Part shown: positions 25,349-37,230 of the stretch, in pieces
Position numbering within the stretch: position 1 is the stretch's first letter
Layout of the letters: each line of letters starts with the position of its first letter
Assembly: GCA_014706295.1 (NCBI GenBank)
Contig: JACSVZ010000002.1
Span: 51,796,717 to 51,860,716, forward strand
Length of the DNA stretch: 64,000 nt
Direction of reading: 5' to 3'
Source of the DNA: Lycocorax pyrrhopterus obiensis
Taxonomy: Eukaryota > Chordata > Aves > Passeriformes > Paradisaeidae
Translations under genes and position numbers: made by a program
Notes under the pieces: generated by a model
The model's database searches: none
Seen by the model: the letters and a program-made list of their open reading frames with translations, nothing else
What the model was told of the DNA's origin: nothing

Positions 25349-27672
25349 GCAAATCATTTAATCCTTCAGTGCCTATGTTTCTTCATCTAACAATTGGAAA
25401 TAAGTGCTGCCTTTCTCTTATTTATCTTGGTTACTTAGGTTCTATAAGCATCCTAATAAGCATGAACTGTCTGGCATGCCAAAATTTCATGAGTAAGCAA
25501 AAGTTATGTTTGATTGTGGCCTTTCTTTTCTTGGATGTATAATGTATGGCCTCTAAGGTTGTGAACACTTTGATTTCCATGTTAAAGGTTTGTGTACATT
25601 TAATACATGAAGGTATGCATGTTTTTAGAGTTATGTCATGATTTATTATCAGGAACATTGTCAGAAAACCAAAAGCACTGTCATTCCCACTTGAATGAAT
25701 TTTAAAATTCATTGGTAGAGGCAATGTTTTTCATTACATTTGTATTTAGTCAATAAAAAAACCCCACACTTTAATTAATAATGAAATGAAATCTTTCCCA
25801 AAATACTGAGAAACGAAATTACTTCTTTTTTTGGCTGAGACAAATCTAGTTCCCTCTGTCAAGCATGTCAGTAACCATGTGTTTTTCTTACATCTTGCCA
25901 GGTATTGTGACAACATGTAATCTAACTTCCAAACATTTTGAGAAAGAACAGAAATCACTAGGTACATTATGTATGATTGAAATTTATCTAAGAATACATT
26001 AGATGCACAAGGTCCCTCTACACTGCAATAGCTTTCTGCCTCTTGAAGATAACCTTACACTGGGCGGATCCTTTTTTATGAAGTTTGTCTAAAGTAAGGC
26101 AGAGTCTAACCTCTGCTTTGCAAGAGTCTTACGTGCCTCATATTTGAATGTTCATTCAATTGTGCAGATTGATGCTGGTGAAGCTCTGCTATGGTCAGCA
26201 GAGTGATACTGTTTAAGCCAAGCAATCTGGGATCCTATACAAAAATTCTTCCAATGAATACTGGCAATTACTTTCCTAATGGATTCTAATTGAAACAGAA
26301 AATGGAATGAATTAAATGGAACTTGAAGCCCATTATTATGTTTGGTTTTCTGGAAGTTTCATATAACCTATTAATTCATTAATTAATTTTTAATTGGCAA
26401 AGTTTCCTTTAGCATAAAACTTTTCTTTCAAATGGAAGGCAGTGTAAGTCTCTGCTTTTACATGACTGTCAATTTTTTCTCAAAGCATCATCCTTATCAA
26501 TACTTGAGTGAAAGGTAAGCTGTGAAGTCAATCTGTAGGGAACCAACCTTTTGTTTTTTTGCTCTTTTTCAGTGTCCCTATTAGCAATCTAAAATGTCAG
26601 CAGTTCTGGGGTAAAAAACCACATTAAAGTCACATAGATTTTTCAGTGATCTGGCAGTGCAGCTGTCTTGAACCCCTGAATTGCTAAAGTGGAGGAAGCT
26701 GCAAATGAGCAATGGCTAAACAGAGAAGACTTCTTCATTCTCTGCATCATGCTATTGATTAGGCAAATGTGGCTTGTTCAGGAATCCATCTTATATGCCT
26801 AATGCTTGAACATTTGTACTGATCCATTCTCCATTCCAGCTCTACAGAATTATGTTTATTTTTGAATATTTTACACAAAGTTTTCTTATATTTCACTGAA
26901 CTACAAAATCATTATCTGTAATTGAAGGATTCTATTTTAGCTTTTTGAGTAAAAGACTTGTAGGTTTTGATTGAACTTGCAGAAAGGAAGGTTAATGCCC
27001 AGTTTTTTGGCACTCTGAAAAATTTCACAGCAGATGGTGGACAATGCAGGGGATGTGAAGATCCCAGAGAATTGGACTGCTAATATTTTCTTCTTCCAGC
27101 TGTATGTCCACCTAAGGGACATTCAAAAGACAACTATTATCAGTCATATCTAAGTATAACCCTGATGTATTACTGCTAAATGGTAAAGGAATTCAAGCTC
27201 TGGGCCCCAAACAGAGAGAAAGAAGGCAGGATGAATCAGTAGGAATATTGTATGAGGGATGAAGAAAGAACCCAATTAGGCCTGGCAAAGAGACAAAATA
27301 TCATAGGCAAAATATGGGTTAGACATATGATGAAGATTTCTTACATTATTCAAAACTTTTTTGAACCAGTTAGTTGTAGGAGAAATTCTGTCAAGAAACA
27401 ATACATGCAAGATAAGTAGCAACATGGCATATCTTAGCTACAAAAAGTTATGTGTCTAATTATAAATTTTTCAGACAGTATATAACAAACCGTTCCTGTT
27501 CCACAATATCATGTGCAGAAAGCTCTGTGAGAAAGAGAATGCAGTCACAGCACAGGAATAAAGCCTGAGCTGTGACCTCCACATCAAACCTGAGGCAGAA
27601 AGGACTTTGCACTCTGAAAATTGAAAGCACTGAGGACTTTCACAGCCGCCATCACTTTTGAATGTTGCATAG
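25349..27672. other. AT-rich non-coding DNA, no gene recognised
   Basis: No exon, RNA gene or transposon recognised. Open frames reach 97 codons (minus strand, 25431-25724), overlap an opposite-strand frame and lack known motifs. Confidence 0.6.
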
Positions 27673-27774
27673 CAAATATAGGAAGAAGCCCAACCTGCTG
27701 TGAACTTAGCTGAACATTTCCTTCAAATATAGGAAGAAGCCAAATCTGCTGTGAACTCAGCTGAGCATTTCCTT
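27673..27774. repeat. 51-bp tandem duplication, two copies
   Basis: Two adjacent copies starting CAAATATAGGAAGAAGCC at 27673 and 27724. I count four mismatches in 51 positions and no indel. The period is a multiple of three. An open minus-strand frame (27584-27838) therefore reads two in-frame 17-residue repeats, with a QLSSQQ core in each. The protein is not recognised. Confidence 0.92.
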
Positions 27775-28992
27775 GTCCCCTAGGAATGGGCTTTATTCCA
27801 CAGCGTGCAACAGAAAATGATGAGAAGAATGTTTTCATTAATATGGTGATACAAGTCTACACATCAGTGAAATAAGACTGGCTGCTTTCAGTCTCCAACA
27901 GAGCTTCAAAAGGAGTGGTACAAAGCAAGATCCTGGAACAAGCAAGGGTGTTTATGTCAGCAGTGGTTTTTTGACCGAAGGTAGATACGCATCTGAAAGA
28001 ATTAAGTGATCCAGTTAACTACCCATTGTTGCTATTCTTTCAGGAGGGACAATATCAGTAATTCTAACAAGCTGTAGCTGATGTGGTCTATATTTCTATG
28101 CTACACAAAACTATGAACCAAAGGTACCCAAAAGGTCACTTCTACGACTATATTATGGAAGGACTCTTAAAAGACACATGCATGCATGGTAAATGAGTCA
28201 CTATTGTCTAATGACAACACATATTAGTTCTTTGCTTTCTTGCCACTGAAATGCAAATTATGCTTTCCCTTCAGCCTTATACAGCCAAAGCTGGCTGTAG
28301 CATACAGGTCTGATTTAACTTGATACTATTCTCTGCAATTTTTGCAAGGAAGTATAATATTTTGCTTTCAAACCTCTCCCAAGTCAACAGGCAAGAAATC
28401 ATTTGGTGGATATTCACTTTTGTGATGTTGTGTTCATCTTCTGTGATCAAGATCTATTCTTCTTACTTTAAGCAAAACTGCTTCAATTCATATGATATAC
28501 AAGGTATTTTTTTCTTCTGCTCTTGTACAAGGCACTCCAGAAGACAACACAAAGTGTAATCAAGTTGTGTAGGACTACATTAACAACTTTAATGTAAAAG
28601 GAGGCACAAAATGTGAAATAAATCACCTGGTTAAAGCCTGAAAACCTCTTTTTGTTCATACATTTATTGATTTTTTTTTTCTCTAATCATGTCTAGCTCC
28701 TTTAATCATCAGTTTCTTGCCTGCCCTCTATTATCCAAAATCAAAGTAATAGACTTCAGCTAAACAATTGTTGCAATTTATAGAGGGACAAGGAATGCCT
28801 TTTATCCACCAGAGAGACGCCTTCCAGCTTCAGGAAAGGACAAACTCTTCAGATGTTTTTCAGTCTTCATGAAAAAAATTTCCAAGCAAAAAAGAAAACA
28901 TTTCCCTATAAGCCATCGCTGAAACAGCCAGAGGGTAAAGCAGTGATTGTTTTGTGGTGATTTTTGTTGGTTTTGCTAAAGTAATTACATGA

Positions 28993-29009
28993 GGGGCAGG
29001 GTGGGTGGG
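28993..29009 (+). other. G-quadruplex motif, plus strand
   Basis: Four G-runs with loops of 2, 1 and 1 bases: GGGG-CA-GGG-T-GGG-T-GGG. Short loops usually give very stable quadruplexes. It sits in otherwise A/T-rich DNA with no gene in view. Confidence 0.85.
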
Positions 29010-29491
29010 ATGTAAGGCAAAAGGTTATGATACTGTCATGGCCCAGAGTAAATGCATTCTCCTGAACTCCCTCACTCATGCTGCAGCCTTCTCTATTTCA
29101 TAACATGGAAAAGAAGCCTATGCATAAATTTTCTGTTTTAGACAGACCTGGTTAATGACAGGGGAGATAGTTGCTGATTTCCAGTGAGATATGTTGATGA
29201 GTGGGTAAGTATGGTCATTAGTACTGAATGTCAGGACTGAAATATGTGTCTTCATGTCTGACTCAGCATCAAAGGTTAGGGTAGACTTGAGTACTTTCTG
29301 CTTGTGCATTTTTTCCATGTACCCAGTCACGCTGCATGATATTTTAGAGAATTAGAGACACTAACACGCTCACATTCCCCCTTATTCCTTTTCTCTTCTT
29401 TCAAGCAAATGTTAGTTGGATTCAATGTCAAAGGTTTCATGCGTGACTTTTAATATACATTTCTTGGTTTGTTGGGTTAATTTTTGTTTGG

Positions 29492-29506
29492 TTTTTTTTT
29501 TTTTTT
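29492..29506. repeat. Poly(T) run, 15 bases
   Basis: An uninterrupted T tract preceded by a TTTTTGTTTGG sequence. Low complexity, with no element attached. Confidence 0.8.
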
Positions 29507-30085
29507 AATAAAGCTGATGCAAAAACAGAGTAAAAAATACACTCAATATTTCCTTCCTTAACATCCTCACATGTGGTGACCGACAAGCTGAAAGTGTGAG
29601 TGGGCAAAGGAAATTTTCACTAAAATATTTCTCCCATAAATGCTTTTCTAAAATTTTTAAAACAGCCTTAAACAAAAATTACTCCCAGCAGTGCTCCAGG
29701 GTTATTTGAATAGCCCGCTGATTATAATTCCCCAATATCTATTGTTTCATCATTACAGCATGAGGGAGAAATTAAGTAGATTTTGCCATGTATCTCATTC
29801 TATTATTTCCTTCACTTTATTTCACAGGTCATTTGCAATCTCTTGAATGTGAAAGGTAAAAATCTTTGTTGTGTAAGCAGTAGCATGGAAATAAGGTATG
29901 AAAATGGATCAGGATCTTGAAAGACAACACTTTTTCCTTCTGATTGCTTTGGTAATTGCTACTTAGGGCTCTTCCTAAGTAATGCTGGCTTGCTTATGAT
30001 GACAGTTTTTGGTCGTAGCTCTTAGGATCCTTATCCTTCAATTCCCACTGCATACAGTGTACTGCCAGCAGAGAACTATAAAATG

Positions 30086-30125
30086 GTTTCTGCCCCAGAG
30101 AGCTTACACTGATTTAAATTGTGAT
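30086..30125. repeat. Fossil of an ancient amniote repeat
   Basis: Contains TGCCCCAGAGAGCTTACACT, which resembles a phrase recurring in old L2/CR1/MIR-age interspersed repeats of reptiles and birds. The ends are lost; family and strand are not assigned. Confidence 0.35.
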
Positions 30126-30469
30126 TGACAGAATACTATCAACTCAAGTGCTTCCGACTTTTTTGGGCCTTTTAATAAGAACCCCAGATAAGAAAGAATA
30201 GGAAAGAAATAATATTTTACTTAGAAGTTTTAAGATTAAGCCAAAGGTTTTGTATAATGGAGACTGGAACAGACTAGCTTATGGCCTTCATCTTTTCCTT
30301 TAGCAATTGATTCAGGAAAGGAGTAATTTGGTACTTACTCTTCTGAGCTACCTGTATTTTGAACTGGCCACCATCCTTGTATTTTCATGTTTGTATAGTC
30401 AGCCTGAAATAAGTAGCTGATTTTATCACGATCTATGTTGTGGTGTTTGTCCAATAGCAGTGGACAAGT

Positions 30470-30530
30470 GATTCATAGTTTACACCACTGTTAGTCCATT
30501 GATTTAAGTGGATTCCTGGATGTATCAAAA
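30470..30530. repeat. Fossil of an ancient amniote repeat
   Basis: Contains TTTACACCACTGTTAGTCCA followed by TTGATTTAAGTGGATTCCT. The pattern TTTACACC..GT...CCATTGA.TT.A.TGGA is one I associate with old dispersed repeats in turtles and crocodiles. Strongly decayed. Confidence 0.4.
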
Positions 30531-31238
30531 TGAATTAATAGGCAGCAACTGACTATCATATCAGAATGGGCAGAGTAGGGCAGGTAGTCCGCTTTTAATA
30601 GAACAGGAGATACTATATGTTGTCATTAAGGCATACAGTTTCTTATTAAAACACTCTATAGAGAAAGAGAATAAACGATATATTATAAATTGGTATAACT
30701 AGCAGAATAGTCAACATGAAGAAACCATAATTAAATAACCACATTTAAAAAATACACAGGATGTGGGAAATAGGATGATCCAGGTTAAACAATGTGTGAA
30801 CATAATTTTACAGAAAGTTATATATGCAAAATCAAACTCTGCAAAGTATATTTATATTACTTAATAAGAAGAGAGGAAAATGTGTGTTGAAAACTGAAAG
30901 AATAAAATCAACCATGAAGTCTCATGAGGTTGAAAAAAAGCTACAAAAAGCCACCAAACCAACAAATATCAAAATATGTTATTGAGCAGGAATGAAAAGA
31001 ACAGAGTTTGATTTCAGGTAGAGATTTTCATCCACTTCACACACATTCAAAATCTGGTCCAGATAGGCTGCCAAAAACATCATCATTCTTGCCTCTTAAT
31101 ATTGAAGGCTCTGCATTGTCATTCCATACAAAATTTCATGGAACAAAAATCTCATGAGAAACAAAAATCTGTTGACAGTCTTCAAGGAGAAGTTGAGAAG
31201 CTACCTGAAGAGAAAGAGAGATGCTTAGATCTGTGTTC

Positions 31239-31295
31239 ACACATGCATTTAGGAGCCTAAAGAGCATTGGTTTCAATAGGGCTCTAATTCATGTA
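31239..31295. repeat. Fossil of an ancient amniote repeat
   Basis: Contains GCATTTAGGAGCCTAAAGAG followed by CATTGGTTTCAATAGGGCTC. Both resemble parts of a dispersed, partly palindromic old repeat with a TTAGG.(C/G)CCTAAA core. The family is not named. Confidence 0.35.
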
Positions 31296-32794
31296 TTTAT
31301 GTATGTGCATTTTAATTGTTTCTATGAACTAAAGTCAAAGCTATGCAGTCAGGAACACTGTGTATAGAGAAATACCTAAATAGTCCAAGGCATCCAAGAG
31401 TTCCAGTTCAATTCTATATGCAGGAACAGGTGCAGGTACTGTATCTCTACCAGATTGACTCAGTGGTAGGTGAGACATCTCTCTCCAGGCCTTTGGGCTG
31501 TGGGGTAGAGTATCTTACTTGATTGGGCAGAGTTTTGTGTATTTGTGTACTGAATTAGCAACCCAGAAGACATTTTTTCCTCTACTCTTTGAATTACAGT
31601 CCTGCTACCAGAACCCTAAAGTAGTACACTGATTTCAGATATCTCTGTATACCCTTTTCCAAAGAGAACTATAAAATATAAATCCAGATTTGATACTGGT
31701 TAATACATCAGTCAGAAACAGGAAGAGTCGAGAGCCTCTTTGCCAGAGGCAAAGTCCCATTCTCATACTGCTGCTGGTAAGAAACCTCTGTGCCGACTGT
31801 GAAGCGTGAGAAGGGAACTGATACCTGCTCTATGGTAGGCTGAATACATCAGTGTGGCACAGCAGTCTCATGAAACTCCTGATTGCCTCTGTCCCTGGCT
31901 CTCCTCTCCCTCACTCTGCTCCAGGGTTACTGCAACCTGCACTGTTCTCATACAGTTTCCTGATTTAGCACCATAATTGTCTCATTTCCCCATACCAGCC
32001 TCCATAGAGGATAAAAGCTCCACAATCTCCACCTCCTCACATCCACTGGGCAGTTTCATTTCAGAGATGACTACCCAGGAGCTGTTAGTGATTACAAGAA
32101 CCATCCATGTTCTTTCTGCTGTCAGGGTCCCTCCTGGGCCAGTGTATTGAAAAGACATATTGGATGCTCAGCAAGAAATTGTAGTTAGCTTAGTATATAC
32201 TTAGACCATCGTTTTGAGAGAGAATATTAAGAACTCAGGGCACTGGAAAAACAAAGGTCTTTTTCCACCCCAGGAGGTAGAAAAGTACCAGAAGGTGGAT
32301 ATGAGACTTTGAGTTTGTGAATTCTGCTGTCTGATTCAAGGTTCTAGCTCGCTAGTATGCAATTTAAAGTCTCCTCTAGGTGCTTATAATTTAATTGTAA
32401 GGTGTTTCACAAACATCTTAGCAGGTGCAAAGAGGACGTGAAGTGATCCTTTTTTCCTCTCTCCTCAGCTGGAACATGAAGAAGGCACTTTATGATCCAA
32501 TTAGTGCCTCCAGGAGCTCTCTAATTGCATTATAAAGCATCTTAAAAAAAAAATAGAAAATTAGAAATTGGTTTTAAAGCCTGAAAAAAAAAAGGAAGTG
32601 ATGTTTAACTATTTGTCCCCCTGGTAACTCAGCAGTGAGAGGACCCAGCATACTTATACAACTCATTTTGTCTGTAAGTTCTACATATGTGAAATGCATT
32701 CCATTGCCCAGAGCTCTGGAGAGTGGAGCATCCTTTTTCGGGTTGTAATCAGAGCTTGAAATATGATGGGAAGCTTTGCACCCAAAGTAGCTCG

Positions 32795-32802
32795 TGACGT
32801 CA
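32795..32802. promoter_or_regulatory. Perfect CRE palindrome (TGACGTCA)
   Basis: A full 8-bp cAMP response element consensus, bound by CREB/ATF family proteins when active. CpG-containing motifs are depleted by chance in A/T-rich DNA, so an intact copy stands out. No TATA box or first exon is visible nearby, so an enhancer site or chance are both possible. Confidence 0.4.
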
Positions 32803-33054
32803 ACGCATGTTGTTCAGTCAAGGAAACTGCAACTGTGCTGCTCTATCTGTGGCCATTTTAGCCTGCTAAATATCTGTTCTGTTGAGTTTTTATACCAAGT
32901 TCACTAGCATAGTGTCTGAGAGGTATTATATATAATGAGCTATAACGTGCTTTCAACTTCAAAGCTCAGCCTCTGTGTAATAATTATCACTTCACTTTCC
33001 ATAACTCTCACATATTTTACTTACTGAGTGGGTGGGAAGAAGATACTGAAATAA

Positions 33055-33235
33055 TATTTAGACTTATATAGTGCTTTTCAGTATTAGATAACAAAATATT
33101 TTCTGTTGGCAGCTAAGCATTATCATCTCCACTGTGAAGATGGAAAAGACTAAAAAGCAAATAACACAGAGATGTGAATAAAACCCCAGCTTCTGATCTT
33201 TGGTGTATGGCCCTTCCTATTCCTAATTAGTGCAG
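33055..33235. repeat. Possible MIR/L2-age repeat fossil
   Basis: Text such as TATAGTGCTTTTCAG, then ATTATCATCTCCACTGTGAAGATGG, given here as ATTATCATCTCC and CTGTGAAGATGG. A later GAATAAAACCCCAGCTTCTG resembles the order of MIR/L2-type 3' ends (a TATTATC.CC...AGATG block, then an ...AACCCAG.TCTCTG-like block). Matches are loose. Confidence 0.3.
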
Positions 33236-35993
33236 CTCTCAAGTGCTTTTCTTCATTAGCTGACAAAAGTTATAGGACTTTTATCCCCTTTCCAATAAAA
33301 GAATGAAATGTGCAAAGCAAAACACTTGAATATGTCTATTATATCTCATATATGGCAGTAACACTTGCTTCCCCTTACACCTACATGCAGCTGAGAAGAA
33401 TACCAGCCCTGCGTTTTCTGTTTCCATCCATTCCTTCTTTTCTGTTGCAGGGATTTAGTGCAGTCCATTGCTGCAAAAAAGGAGCAGTAGCAAGACTCTG
33501 AGATGAGGTTACACTGTGTGCAGGGTCCTCTACCCATGCCCTCCTGAAAAGGCTAACAACACCAAGGCTGTCCTTAAGCACCCACGTATCCCTGGAAGTA
33601 CTCTGAAAGGGACATCAATCTAATTTAAATATGGCAAGGTGTTTTTCAAAATTCAGGTTTTATGTTACCTGAACCCAGTCCTCCTCTTCCTGGTAAATTT
33701 GCACTCTTACTTAGGCGAGCCTTTTGTTGCCTGGTACCATGCGCTGGGAACCTCCTGTCCTTCTGGGTAACAGGGACCGACTGCCTTTCTGCATTGCAAA
33801 AATAGGAGAAAAGGGTGGCACCTCTGGGAAAAAAGATTCATTGTCAGGTGCCATTTCAGGAAAAGGGTAAGGGACAGCTGACAGTTTTCATCTTCTGTTC
33901 TGACTCAGTCTATCACATTCCTATACACCGGCATACCCATGCATACGCTGCTTTGAGTAAAGCCACTGACAATGCACAGTAAGTCGTCAAGAGATTTTAA
34001 CAGGATGCTCTTTTTTTTGCTTCTTTTCTGTAAAAGTTTACCCCTGCTCCCTCTTATCTGAATTTTGGGTTTGAGTTTCACTCATACTCAGAGCTCGAAA
34101 ACAAGATTAGTTCACAAAACCAAGAATACTGCTCACATTAAAACTCCTTTGATCCAACAAACAATGCGTCATCTTGTTCCAGATTCTTTCATGGCAGGAT
34201 ACCAATTTCTGGTATAAAATTGATAGGCCTTAATAAATCTTCCACAGTAATGGTCTGAATTTTAGGAGTTTAACAAACACGCTGAGTTTTAGGTTTTATT
34301 ACAAACATTTCATATAATTAGCATGAACAGATGGCATATGATTCTACCATTAATCACTTGTGTACAACCAAAATACAGTAATGTCAGTATCTCCCAGAAT
34401 GCTTCTTTGAAAAAAATACCTGGCTGCAATTCTGATCTCTCTTGCACCCATCAGACACCATGACTATAGTAAAATTACTTCTGATTTATCACAGAATTGA
34501 ACAATGGTAGAATGAAGCCTTTTTCATTATGCAAACTATCCCCAGTGGTTTCAAGACTTACACTGGGTTTTATGCAATATATAATCAGTTAAAAAAACAA
34601 CTTCCTTGTGTAGGACAAAAAGGAGGAATATTAATGGAGAAAATCTTTCAAAGCATTTCTGGAAACAATACCCTTATGTATAAAAAGAGTCTTTTTTTGG
34701 CATCTCTATGTGGTAGTGTTTTCAATTCCAATAGCTATAATAAGGAAAAAAAACCTGCTCTATTTGTCAATCTGTCAGGAAATATATTTCAGCTTCAAGC
34801 ATCATACTCCTGGGGTTTATGGAAATCACAAAACATCTCATTCAGATGAAGAGGCTGAAGCTATAAGCAGTGCAATTAATATCTTCAATTTCTGCCTTCA
34901 GCATGAAAAGAAGCTCAAAAGCTTTTTGAATGTGAATCCCAAATGCTGTCTAATAGTTCACATCTGGCTTAGGCTAGTTAGGAGAAACAACAGTTTGTTG
35001 GTGTCAGCAGTGCATTCAGTGACACACTAACCTTGCTTGTCCAGGGGGGCACAGGGCTGGCCGGAGGTCATGGAAAGGTTGTTTGGCAGGTTCAGCTGGG
35101 TGGAAGGGTAGCAACGCAAATGTTGCTGTTGTACAACTTGGTGGTGGAAGCTGCAGCTCCCTGAGAGTACACAGGCATGGATTGCCATGTGTTTCCACAC
35201 ACTGTACACAGAGTACAGCCAACAAGAGTCATGCTGTTTGCTGGCAACAATCTCTGCACAGTGACAAGTTTAACCTTTTTATTTTCTGTTGGCATTTCAG
35301 TAGTACTCAACACCTAATCTCAGAGACTGCTGTGTTTGATCCTGTGCAAGCACCCAGACAGGGATAATTCATTCCTTAAAACAAAACTTCCAGTCTAAGC
35401 CTCTTTGACACATCTGGAACAGCCACACTGTCTTTTGTGTTATGTCTGTGAGACTCTTGTCTCAGATCACTAATAGGCCCAAGAAAAGCTCAGGAAAGAA
35501 AATGGCAATTGTTGTTTCATTACTGGAGCTGTAGACTTGATCAGCCATTCCAAGCAGATATTCTCTCATATAACCACTTTACGTCACAGTGTTTCAGAAG
35601 GACCCAGATCATATAAAAAGCATGCTGCTATAGCAGAATGTTGTACAGAGAGAGGAAGGGGATCACTCTGAAAATTCCACAGCGGAAGACTTGGTAGGCT
35701 TCTTTGCTTGGAAAGCTTTCTTCTAACTTGGTCACTTTACAACAAAAAAAACAACCTTTCTTCCCCAGTGCCTATCTCCAAAAAGAGGCCTGCATTTTAG
35801 CAGAGAAATGGAGAAAAATATAGATTTGTATAAACATTCGTTTGTTCCAGTGAGGTAGCTGAGGTGACAAAGGAATTTGGGTCACATTTTAGGCATGGAT
35901 TTGCACTAGGAAAATGAGTGGTGCCAGCAGTGGCTTCCAGGATCCTACTGAATAAAACTCTTATCAAACAGGGTTTATTGAAGTGTAGCCTCA

Positions 35994-36064
35994 CTTTGAG
36001 CAGGAGGTTGAACTGGATCAGCTCCCAAGGTCCCTTTCAACCTGAGTTATTTTATGTTTCTAAG
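35994..36064 (+). mobile_element. CR1 LINE 3'-UTR fragment
   Basis: Reads TTTGAGCAGGAGGTTGAACT followed by CCCAAGGTCCCTTTCAACCT, the typical CR1 3' UTR just before the terminal octamers. The terminal repeat itself is decayed (TTATTTTATGTTTC). Short and old. Confidence 0.8.
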
Positions 36065-37230
36065 AAGTCATGCCAATGTTCAGGTGCCTGAAAAATGGCA
36101 ACCAACCATGAAGTAATGAACTGTTTGGCACAACTCAAGCAGAATTCTGTACCTCCCATGGCTTTCCTTCCTTTCTAACCGAGCTTTTAACCAGCAATTT
36201 ACATTTCAGTTATTTAGTTGTAACCACAACTGAAAAAACTGAAGGGAGAAAGGGAGGCAAAAGAAAACAGTTTAGATGCTCTTGCTGATAATGAAGACTA
36301 CAGATGCTCTGTTACAGTATGCTGTGAAATGTTCTCCACGAGAATGGTGCATGACAGTAAACCAAGCATGATTAAGAAAGCTGCTAACAGGCACAGGCTT
36401 CTTAATATTCCTGCAGTCTACACAAGACAAATGTTTTCCCAATTCATCTCTATTTAAACATAATAAAGCAAAAGAGACAGAGAGAAGGAAATATGTGTCA
36501 CCTTGGAATAAATGTCTTTCCCTGAACACCAGAAAAACCCACTACCAAAGTCTGCTGGCCAAAAGTCCATCAGGAGATGATTTCCTCATTGTGATTCAAG
36601 TTAACTGAAAATACCCTTTTAGTCAGTGTTAAATTTATCTCATGCTGCTAGAGAGAAAGCACCTGTGCAGCCAAATTTTGATCAGAGGTGTGTCTTGTCT
36701 GAGCAGTCACAGGACTGCAATACATGAAGGGCTACTGAGCAGCAGAGTGCTCATGTTTCTGAGCTAGGACATGAAGTTAAAAAGCACATAAAAGACTACC
36801 TAGGGAGAGCCTAGCAAACTCTTGCTCATGGCTATGAATAACAATGAGAGCTGGGTTGAAGGGTGTTGTGAGGTTTTTTTTTTCCTTTTGTGAATTTTTA
36901 CATTTGAGCTGGACCATTTTATTTATTTATTTTGTACATATGGCTAAATCCCAGCTGAGGGTAATCACTGTGAGCTTTTTGCCTCCTGCTTGTTTTTCCG
37001 AAAACACTCAGGACAGCTGGAGAAGTGAGACTGGATCTCTATTGCTTTGTCACTCGTGGAAAGAGGGTGTGAAATAAGGCCTTAAGGGCTTGATAACTTT
37101 CAGGTACAGGAAATCACAAAAATATGCACACATATCACATATATACAGGTGATTGTCACTTAATCCCAGGTACTGAATATTGAGACCCCAAGTGTTACTG
37201 TTTAGCCAGTCTATCCAAGGCTGGGATCAT
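36065..37230. other. Non-coding DNA, no gene recognised
   Basis: Nothing recognisable. Open frames are short (85 codons minus, 77 codons plus) and carry no known motif. Confidence 0.6.

Larger units (their letters stand above)
27775..30085. other. AT-rich non-coding DNA, no gene recognised
   Basis: No exon or transposon recognised. It contains a short-loop G-quadruplex motif at 28993-29009 and a T run at 29492-29506, both listed separately. Confidence 0.6.
31296..35993. other. Non-coding DNA, no gene recognised; possible regulatory or conserved segment near 32.4-33.1 kb
   Basis: No exon recognised. The part at 32440-33100 has low repeat content, several homeobox-like ATTA/TAAT motifs and one perfect CRE palindrome. 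That is compatible with a conserved enhancer, but composition alone does not show it. A GC-richer patch at about 35030-35240 has overlapping open frames on both strands and no recognisable identity. Confidence 0.5.
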
